A stretch of 22,215 nt of DNA. Source: CF-113 sp050695155. Its GTDB lineage: Bacteria > Chloroflexota > Ktedonobacteria > Ktedonobacterales > Ktedonobacteraceae. The position numbers and the translations under genes were made by a program. The number at the start of each line of letters is the position of its first letter. The first letter of the stretch is position 1. The DNA lies in assembly GCA_050695155.1 (NCBI GenBank), contig JBOGTO010000424.1, forward strand, positions 1-22,215. The letters run 5' to 3'. Below are positions 16,840-22,215 of the stretch, one piece after another. The notes under the pieces were generated by a model that was not told the DNA's origin, ran no database searches, and was given only the letters and a program-made list of their open reading frames with translations.

Positions 16840-17493
16840 TTATGCGACAAGTGTGTAGCGTTGCATATAGGCCAGCAATGCCAGGCGTTTATAGGCCAGG
16901 CTCAGATGCGCCGCGTGTCTGGCGCGCGCCTGCTTATCATCCGGCAGCGGCTTCTTATAGTCACGCATCTCGATCCCGACGGATGCCAGGGCTATTTGTA
17001 GGGGCGTTGATCGGAATGGATCGAAGAACATCCTGTTCGCCAGATCTATCAGCAGGGCGGTGCGCTGTTTGTCAGGCAAACAGGCTATCCAGCTAGCTGC
17101 TTGTATAAAGAGCAGTTCGTAATAGATGTTCTCGATAGCCAGTTCTGATGGGTCTACGTCAAACCCTCTGATGACATATTCACCCGGCTCCAGAGCGTTT
17201 TGTATGAGCGGCATCACATTCCGATCGCGTCGGAGCGCATCTACATAACAATGATAGGCGGTTACTGCACTGATCTTCTCGAGCGAATCAATCACACGCG
17301 CTTTCCCGCACTCCGCTCGCTTCGCATAAGCGACAATTCTGACAATCGCTTCCCCCACGATATCTTCGATGATTTCATGGCGTTGGCGCGCCCACGATGG
17401 ACTGCGTGAGGTACATACCCAGCGAGCAATCCGGGCATGTAAGAGGGGATACAGGTTCTCCCACTCTTCATCTTTGAAACCATAGCCTGACAT
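16840..17493 (-). CDS. Divergent sigma-70 family-like protein
   Basis: A 217-residue protein whose layout resembles a sigma-70/ECF factor. A region-2-like segment (about 15-95) contains HEIIEDIVGEAIVRIVAYA, comparable to the DAEDLVQExF helix, and AYHCYVDALRRDRN, comparable to the IARNxxxDxLRR helix. A region-4-like segment (about 132-205) starts ASWIACLPDKQRTALLIDLA, comparable to LPxxxRxxxxL. The usual helix-turn-helix is stretched by a basic/Pro-rich stretch (DYKKPLPDDKQARARHA). ATG 17493 has AAGGGAGAT at about 6 bases. No anti-sigma gene is adjacent. It could be an active factor with its own regulon or a degenerate relative. Similarity was judged by eye, so the family call is moderate. Confidence 0.6.
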   Translation of the reverse strand: MSGYGFKDEEWENLYPLLHARIARWVCTSRSPSWARQRHEIIEDIVGEAIVRIVAYAKRAECGKARVIDSLEKISAVTAYHCYVDALRRDRNVMPLIQNALEPGEYVIRGFDVDPSELAIENIYYELLFIQAASWIACLPDKQRTALLIDLANRMFFDPFRSTPLQIALASVGIEMRDYKKPLPDDKQARARHAAHLSLAYKRLALLAYMQRYTLVA

Positions 17494-17642
17494 AGCGATC
17501 TCCCTTCAAAACTGTCTGAGTATGTCCGGGCATTACCTCGTTGTAATTGCCCCATTGACTTCTTCTTAAAGCCGGTAGACCAGCGAAAAAATAAATATGC
17601 TCATCATCGAGCAACAGGAAGGGATTGCAATACTGAGAAAAC

Positions 17643-17700
17643 TTGACAACCTGACTTACTGTGATATAATTTGATTTATCAAGGTACGATTTGATACAAT
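17643..17700 (+). promoter_or_regulatory. Overlapping consensus-like promoters, far upstream of the 18033 gene
   Basis: TTGACA (17643-17648), a 16-base spacer and TATAAT (17665-17670): a perfect pair of hexamers. Immediately after, TTGATT (17671-17676), 18 bases and TACAAT (17695-17700) form a second pair. If used, the transcript would have a leader of over 330 bases before ATG 18033, or it would encode a short RNA ending in the region. Confidence 0.55.
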
Positions 17701-17931
17701 GATAACAAGTAATCTCATGTTAGTCAAGTGCTAATCCATAACAATTGTTTACCTGAAGTATAAGTACCTGAATATATCTCATAATTTCCCGTTAAAAAAG
17801 TGAGGGAAGCGCGTTTATAAATATGAAGTATCTTCTATATTCTCTTGGGTTATTTATGGCAGATGATAAATTCGCTCTTGTTTATAAAAGAGGGTAATAA
17901 GAAGTGATACTAATTTAGAACCTGGAACGTC

Positions 17932-17960
17932 TTGTAATTGTTAGAAAATCTGGGTATACT
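17932..17960 (+). promoter_or_regulatory. Proximal promoter of the MerR-GAF-GGDEF-like gene
   Basis: TTGTAA (17932-17937), a 17-base spacer and TATACT (17955-17960). Predicted start near 17967, giving a leader of about 66 bases. Spacing is ideal and the -10 matches 5 of 6. Confidence 0.55.
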
Positions 17961-17980
17961 GGAAGAAATCAGAGATAATC

Positions 17981-18007
17981 ATGTAATGTTATAGACATAA
18001 CGTACAT
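17981..18007. promoter_or_regulatory. Interrupted dyad, candidate operator in the leader of the 18033 gene
   Basis: ATGTA-AT-GTTAT-AGAC-ATAAC-G-TACAT: outer 5-base and inner 5-base arms are both inverse repeats around a short centre. It lies just downstream of the proximal promoter start point and would suit autoregulation by the MerR-type protein that follows. No binding evidence is available. Confidence 0.4.
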
Positions 18008-18032
18008 TTTATCTCAGGAGAGCGACAAGTAG

Positions 18033-20126
18033 ATGGATGATAAGAGCCTTCAGGGTATCAAACAGCATCTTCAGGATAGGGATGCTCAGAATCGCATTCT
18101 GAAGAATATTGAGCGGGCGCGATCAGAAACTACGGTCACGATTGGGCGCGCTGCCAGCTTATTTGACTTTACCGAAAACCAGCTCAGAGACTGGGAAGTC
18201 AAGAATAGACTTACCCCCACTAAATCCGCAGGCGGCCAGCGCTTATATCCGCTCTCAGAGCTAGACAAGCTGGCGATCATCCGCGAACTGCTCGACGCCA
18301 AATTCTCCCCCGGCGATATTCCCGAAAATATCGATGCTATCTGGAATGTTATTAGACCTGCAGAGGGAAGCTCTTTATCAGTGCAAAAGGGTTTGATTGG
18401 CAAGGCTGAAAAGCAACCAATAGACCAGCGTGTAGAGCAAGCTGAGCGGGATAATTTTTGGAGATACTTTGTTTCCCAGGTGATGCGTTTATCTTTACTT
18501 TTAATCTGCGAGGATATACCTGATACGATTGTCGGAATGATCCTGCCATTGCGCAAACTAGAATACGATGAAATAACCGATGCCGCAAGCGTAGGACGAG
18601 CTGGTCCATCCTTGATCGGGTGGTTGCCTCTCAATCGTGCTTTCTATTCGTTTTTTGATACCTCACCATCATTTGAGTACTCCAGCGATTTTCGTGTTGA
18701 GCAATTTAGAGCGCCCGGTGTCGAGTCATCTCCCTTGACCCCTTTGATCATTGTGCAGCGTAGAACCAGGTCATTGTTCCTTTCCGCTCGACTGGTTCAA
18801 TCTGTACAGCGATTCTTAACGGTCCTACATTACCATATAAATGATTGGCTACCATGCTTCGATTACGGTATGCGCGACTTCGTCTATCAGGTAGCGGATT
18901 TCGCGCGTGGTCCTGATGTGGCAGATCGAACTCTGAATGATCTGATGAACAGGGTGGTAGAGCTGGGTGGTAAAACAGCAAATAATATGGATCGATGGCG
19001 TTTCTGCGGTCTGCTTTTGCCGCAAGATGGTACTCTACCAATACAGCAACGCAACCTGGAGGCGCGCGTGCACAGCGAACAGACACCTGCGCGGTGGAAT
19101 ACTATCGTTTTGTCTAAAAACTATCCGGGCTTGTCATTCCGCGCCTATCAAAGTGGTCATGTAATTTATCGTCCAGATATTCCCATAAGCGATCAAATCC
19201 TGCCTAATCGTGAAACGGAGGAGTCAACGCGCTCTGCAATCGCGATTCCCGTTGCGGGCGAGAATGGCATGGCCGTGGCTGCGCTCTATATTGCTTCCGA
19301 TGAAGTTGATGCTTTCTCACAGGCAGATCAACGTGCCTTGCGTTTGATGACGCGGATGATTGAAGAGTTGCTTGCGACCTATCAGGCCCGCCAGCAGGTA
19401 GTTGGGAGACTGGCTAATTTGATAAATAATCCTGGAATGGTTGATCTCGCATTCCGTGAATTTCTTTCGGAGGATGATTTTATTAACGATCTGGAAACGT
19501 TCCTGAAGACAATTCAGACGCGGAATGATATTGAGCCAGATAGCAGACCTGATCCATCCATTAAACCAAACGAAGCAATCTCTTTCATTGTTGTGGATAT
19601 TGATAATCAAGGGAGTCTTGCCGCGAAATATGGAGATCAAGTTGCCAGAAATCTTAGCCGGGAAGTTGGACTACGCATTCGAGGACAACTGCGATTACTC
19701 TCGAATCCTGAATATCAAAAATTGTATCATGTTAATGCGGACAGTTTCTATATGAAGCTGGTTGGTATGCCTCTGGATGAGGCGCGTAATCTTGCCCAGA
19801 CACTCTATACCCTCTTGGGAGGGGATTATCGCATCGATGCGCGACGTGTTATAATGGGCAGGCCAATGAGCCGCGAAGATATGCTAGAATTGCCAGGAGT
19901 ATCTGTTCGATTAGGAGTTTCAAGCTACCAGTACAGTAAACTAAAGGAAATCTTACAGAAACATCCAACCGCGGCTCCTGTCGTTGAGGCAAGGGATCAG
20001 ATCCTTTCCAATCTTGATGAGAGCCTTAAAAGAGGGCAGATGGAGGGTGGAGATGCCGTTTTTACGTGGGATTATGATCTGGTCGCTTTTGTACGCTGGG
20101 TTTCGTCAAGGGATCAGAAAAAGTAG
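18033..20126 (+). CDS. MerR-type HTH / GAF / degenerate GGDEF regulator
   Basis: A 697-residue soluble multidomain protein. Residues 34-105 form a MerR-like DNA-binding head: TVTIGRAASLFDFTENQLRDW, then a wing ending GGQRLYPLSELDKLAIIREL. Residues about 140-285 are unassigned. About 290-450 look like a GAF sensor (AIAIPVAGENGMAVAALYIA, then FSQADQRALRLMTRMIEELL). Residues 514-685 have the layout of a GGDEF domain: ISFIVVDIDNQGSLAAKYGD, then the strand where GGDEF should stand reads YHVNADSFYMK (566-575), then VRLGVSSYQ. The catalytic Gly-Gly-Asp-Glu is lost and no RxxD I-site is visible, so cyclase activity is unlikely; a nucleotide-sensing or structural role is inferred. ATG 18033 has AGGAG about 12 bases upstream. 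Probably a one-component transcription regulator with a C-terminal sensor; the ligand is unknown. Confidence 0.8.
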   Translation: MDDKSLQGIKQHLQDRDAQNRILKNIERARSETTVTIGRAASLFDFTENQLRDWEVKNRLTPTKSAGGQRLYPLSELDKLAIIRELLDAKFSPGDIPENIDAIWNVIRPAEGSSLSVQKGLIGKAEKQPIDQRVEQAERDNFWRYFVSQVMRLSLLLICEDIPDTIVGMILPLRKLEYDEITDAASVGRAGPSLIGWLPLNRAFYSFFDTSPSFEYSSDFRVEQFRAPGVESSPLTPLIIVQRRTRSLFLSARLVQSVQRFLTVLHYHINDWLPCFDYGMRDFVYQVADFARGPDVADRTLNDLMNRVVELGGKTANNMDRWRFCGLLLPQDGTLPIQQRNLEARVHSEQTPARWNTIVLSKNYPGLSFRAYQSGHVIYRPDIPISDQILPNRETEESTRSAIAIPVAGENGMAVAALYIASDEVDAFSQADQRALRLMTRMIEELLATYQARQQVVGRLANLINNPGMVDLAFREFLSEDDFINDLETFLKTIQTRNDIEPDSRPDPSIKPNEAISFIVVDIDNQGSLAAKYGDQVARNLSREVGLRIRGQLRLLSNPEYQKLYHVNADSFYMKLVGMPLDEARNLAQTLYTLLGGDYRIDARRVIMGRPMSREDMLELPGVSVRLGVSSYQYSKLKEILQKHPTAAPVVEARDQILSNLDESLKRGQMEGGDAVFTWDYDLVAFVRWVSSRDQKK

Positions 20127-20386
20127 CGGTTGGGCCGGAATAACCTCCTGTGGGAAATACCAACAAACTTCACCTATTCCGTAGAAAACTTAACCAATAC
20201 CTGGTTATCTCAACCATTTTCGTACGTTTTTCGAAACCAAATTGTTTTGAATACGTGTTATTATAAAAGTAAGGCTGATTGTGTCCAGATTTCTTACCAG
20301 ATATAGCATATTATCTGATCTTGAAAGTCGTGTAGACGTTGCAGGATGGAGTTCAGCCGCACTACTCAATACAGCGGGGACTCTTC
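20127..20386. other. Intergenic region before the kinase-like gene
   Basis: About 260 bases with no gene seen. It contains a short dyad TAACCA/TGGTTA (20191-20207, 5-base loop) without a T-tract, and an AT-rich stretch (TTATTATAAAAG near 20258) with no properly spaced -35. A promoter for the next gene probably lies here but I cannot place it. Confidence 0.4.
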
Positions 20387-21100
20387 ATGATTAAAGTGTT
20401 TTTATTAGGCCGCCCAGGCTGTGGAAAATCAACTGCCTTCCGTCACATCGAAAAGCTCGCTTGCTCTGTTGGGTGGTCCGCGGTTCATTTGAATGATTAC
20501 GATATATTACGGGAAATGTTTCACAGAGAGCAATTATTCCCTTCAACTCAGAGTAAGCGGAGGTTCCGTGCAACTGAACATGGTGGGTTTGACGTAGTGG
20601 ATTTTAGTGTTCTCGATGAGGTATTAAGAGAACTAGAGAAGCAAGTACGTAAAAGGTATAGTCAGGTTGACGAAGTGGTGGTAATTGAATTTGCTCGCGA
20701 TAATTATGATAGAGCGTTGCAAATATTCTCGTCCACATTCTTACAGGACTCCTATATTTTGTTCATTGAATCAGGCTTAAATGTCTGTCTTCAAAGAGTA
20801 TGCGATCGAGTTGCTCATCCACATAGTGAAGATGACCATTTTGTCTCTGAGCATATCATCAGGGATTATTATCAAAAGCAGATTCTACCTACGCATCTTA
20901 AATCAGGGCATTCTTTTCATAAAGGGCGCATAACAATTGTAAAAAATACCGCTTCAAAGCAATCATTTCTTAAAAATCTTAGTATGCTTCTCGAAGAGAT
21001 ATTGAAAAGTGAAGGGCAGACATATACGAGGAGTAAATTATTGCTGCCTTTCATGAAGAAACACGATCCTCGACTCGATAAGGTTGCTATGGAGGTTTAG
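20387..21100 (+). CDS. P-loop nucleotide kinase-like protein
   Basis: A 237-residue P-loop NTPase of nucleotide-kinase type. It starts MIKVFLLGRPGCGKST with Walker A at residues 8-16. HLNDYDILREMF (34-45) follows strand 2, as in adenylate-kinase-like enzymes. DEVVVIEFARDNYDRA (95-110) carries Glu101 where these kinases put an acidic active-site residue. A LID-like segment RVCDRVAHPHSEDDHFVSEH (137-156) has paired arginines. A basic C-terminal tail of about 45 residues is unusual. The true substrate is unknown; a nucleoside phosphate or a small molecule is possible. ATG 20387 was chosen because the P-loop follows at once; a TTG at 20339 would add 16 residues of no obvious function. The ribosome site is weak (GGGGA). 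The gene is more AT-rich than its neighbours, which may indicate transfer. Confidence 0.8.
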   Translation: MIKVFLLGRPGCGKSTAFRHIEKLACSVGWSAVHLNDYDILREMFHREQLFPSTQSKRRFRATEHGGFDVVDFSVLDEVLRELEKQVRKRYSQVDEVVVIEFARDNYDRALQIFSSTFLQDSYILFIESGLNVCLQRVCDRVAHPHSEDDHFVSEHIIRDYYQKQILPTHLKSGHSFHKGRITIVKNTASKQSFLKNLSMLLEEILKSEGQTYTRSKLLLPFMKKHDPRLDKVAMEV

Positions 21101-21119
21101 GCCTGAAGAGATTTCAGGC
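21101..21119 (+). terminator. Hairpin after the kinase-like gene
   Basis: GCCTGAA (21101-21107), loop GAGAT, TTCAGGC (21113-21119), starting directly after the TAG stop. The following 25 bases are T-rich and end in TTTTT (21140-21145), but there is no immediate U-run. Likely a weak terminator or 3'-end stabiliser. A second hairpin, CACCTT/AAGGTG (21153-21167), lies before rho. Confidence 0.45.
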
Positions 21120-21236
21120 TATTCACATTCTCTCATATTGTTTTTATCGTAGCACCTTGATAAGGTGTGATACACTACCATCATATACATTCTCCTTATC
21201 AAATCATCGAATCGTTCAGCTAAAGGATCTGCAAGA

Positions 21237-22151
21237 TTGGCAACAGCACGTATTCCGTTTGAAAAATTGACTGCTATTCACCCGAATCGCCGTATTACAC
21301 TGGAGACTGGTTCCGCACCGCTTGCTCCGCGCCTCATCGACCTGTTTGTGCCGCTGGGCTTTGGGCAGCGCGCGTTGATCGTTGCGCCCCCGCAGGCGGG
21401 CAAAACCACTATTTTGCGGCAAACGGCGGCAGCCATCCTCAAGAATTTCCCCGATGCGCTATTATTTCTGTGCCTCGTCGATGAACGCCCCGAAGAAGTG
21501 ACCGAGTGGCGTACAGAGGTGCAGGGGCCGAATGTCAAGCTCTATGCTTCCAGTTTCGATCAACAGTTGGCAAAACATGGGCGTATCGCTGAACAGGCCA
21601 TGCACGACGCCAAAGTTCAAGTAGAGCAAGGCCGTGATGTGGTTATCCTGCTCGACTCGCTGACACGGCTGGCGCGCGCCCACAACCTGAGCAGTGATAT
21701 GTGGGACGGCCCGCGCAACCAGCGCGGAGGAAGTCGCACGCTTTCAGGCGGCATCGACGCCCGTGCCTTAGAGGTTGGCAGGCGCGTCTTCGGCGCGGCG
21801 CGCGCCATCGAGGAGGGCGGCAGCTTGACCATCGTTGCCAGTTGCCTGGTTGAGACGGGCAGCCGCCTCGATGAAGTCGTGTACGAAGAGTTTAAGGGGA
21901 CGGGCAACCTGGAAATCCGCCTCTCGCGCGAACTGGCTGATCGCCGCATCTTCCCCGCCATCGACCTCGCCGCGTCCAGCACGCGCCACGAGGAACGCCT
22001 GCTTTCCGAACAAGAACAGAAAGCAATGGCCTTGATGCGGCGTAAAGTAGCTGATTTGCCCAAACGCGAAATCACAGAGCAGGTACTGCGCCTCATAGAA
22101 AAAACCCCATCCAATACCCAGTTAGTCGAAGCAGTCATCAAACAATGGTAA
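21237..22151 (+). CDS. Rho-type transcription termination ATPase lacking the N-terminal RNA-binding domain
   Basis: A 304-residue protein that aligns by eye with the C-terminal motor of Rho, the hexameric RNA-dependent ATPase that stops transcription. Motifs are Walker A APPQAGKTT (50-58), VDERPEEVTEW with the catalytic Glu83, Walker B VVILLDSLTRLAR (135-147), the Q-loop LSGGIDARAL, and the R-loop and arginine-finger region VYEEFKGTGN to RRIFPAIDLAASSTR. The segment between RLARA and GGIDA is about 9 residues longer than in E. coli Rho and rich in Gly, Arg and Asp. The protein begins at PFEKLTAIHPNRR, roughly residue 150 of E. coli Rho, so the OB-fold primary RNA-binding domain is absent. The start is TTG 21237 with AAGGAT 8 bases before; the frame is open upstream only to 21171 and has no ATG. 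It may be a short Rho paralogue. The next ORF overlaps its stop. Confidence 0.88.
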   Translation: MATARIPFEKLTAIHPNRRITLETGSAPLAPRLIDLFVPLGFGQRALIVAPPQAGKTTILRQTAAAILKNFPDALLFLCLVDERPEEVTEWRTEVQGPNVKLYASSFDQQLAKHGRIAEQAMHDAKVQVEQGRDVVILLDSLTRLARAHNLSSDMWDGPRNQRGGSRTLSGGIDARALEVGRRVFGAARAIEEGGSLTIVASCLVETGSRLDEVVYEEFKGTGNLEIRLSRELADRRIFPAIDLAASSTRHEERLLSEQEQKAMALMRRKVADLPKREITEQVLRLIEKTPSNTQLVEAVIKQW

Positions 22152-22215
22152 ATTCAGGCCCTTTTCTTTCACCAGAACAGATAATAGAGAGTGATGTGCG
22201 CGATGTGGCCTGCGG
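22145..22215 (+). CDS. Start of a downstream ORF overlapping rho (truncated by window)
   Basis: ATG 22145 overlaps the last 7 bases of the Rho-like gene and opens a frame that stays open to the edge (MVNSGPFLSPEQIIESDVRD and three more residues). The overlap suggests translational coupling. Too short to identify; there is no clear Shine-Dalgarno. Confidence 0.4.
   Translation, partial: MVNSGPFLSPEQIIESDVRDVAC

Larger units (their letters stand above)
17494..18032. other. AT-rich intergenic regulatory region (540 bp, no gene seen)
   Basis: Lies between divergent genes (the sigma-like gene leftwards, the MerR-GAF-GGDEF gene rightwards). It holds strong plus-strand promoter-like pairs and a dyad, listed separately. 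I find no convincing ORF above 40 residues and no tRNA or T-box. The base composition is much more AT-rich than both flanking genes. Confidence 0.6.

Noticed and set aside
20191..20207. TAACCA/TGGTTA dyad as a terminator of the MerR-GAF-GGDEF gene
   Set aside because: Only 6 bp with no U-run; insufficient for a terminator call.

Overview
The window looks like chromosomal DNA from a Ktedonobacteria-like member of the Chloroflexota. This is an inference: no rRNA or single-copy marker tree is available here. The grounds are a very large RHS/Hint protein of a style I associate with that class, mixed GC content with GC-rich housekeeping genes, a T-box in front of valS, an ABC exporter and M20 peptidase typical of Gram-positive-type bacteria, and a regulator built from MerR, GAF and degenerate GGDEF parts. 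There are no tRNA, rRNA or CRISPR arrays and no recognisable transposase.

Region 1 (1-8623) is a polymorphic-toxin locus. A >2300-residue RHS protein, whose frame is open to the left edge, carries an SpvB/TcB-like N-terminal part, YD repeats, an RHS core, a Hint autoprotease ending in His-Asn-Cys, and a 155-residue toxin tip resembling polymorphic toxin type 30. Directly downstream lie two tandem paralogues of about 148 residues (the best immunity candidates) and a 46-residue zinc-ribbon-like ORF that may be a truncated third accessory gene. DNA after the RHS core is visibly more AT-rich than the core, as expected for a swapped tip-and-immunity cassette. An unrecognised 320-residue protein with an internal WPGW repeat (8624-9586) follows.

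Region 2 (9583-12845) is valS under T-box control: promoter, leader with a likely GUC specifier, T-box sequence, a 13-bp terminator, then a complete valyl-tRNA synthetase. The valS/ABC junction is packed with inverted repeats, including a perfect 52-bp palindrome that runs into the ABC stop codon.

Region 3 (12838-16075, minus strand) is an M20 zinc peptidase followed by a single-polypeptide ABC exporter, possibly co-transcribed. Region 4 (16233-17493) is a convergent pair: an unrecognised 185-residue protein and a divergent sigma-70-like protein, separated by a hairpin.

Region 5 (17494-22215) starts with an AT-rich 540-bp regulatory stretch holding consensus-like promoters and a dyad. It leads to a 697-residue MerR-GAF-degenerate-GGDEF regulator, an AT-rich P-loop kinase-like gene, and a Rho-type ATPase that starts at TTG and lacks the whole N-terminal RNA-binding domain. 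A further ORF overlaps the end of rho and runs off the window.

The most notable items are the RHS toxin cassette with duplicated immunity candidates, the headless Rho, the regulator whose GGDEF motif is destroyed, and the palindromic repeats after valS.
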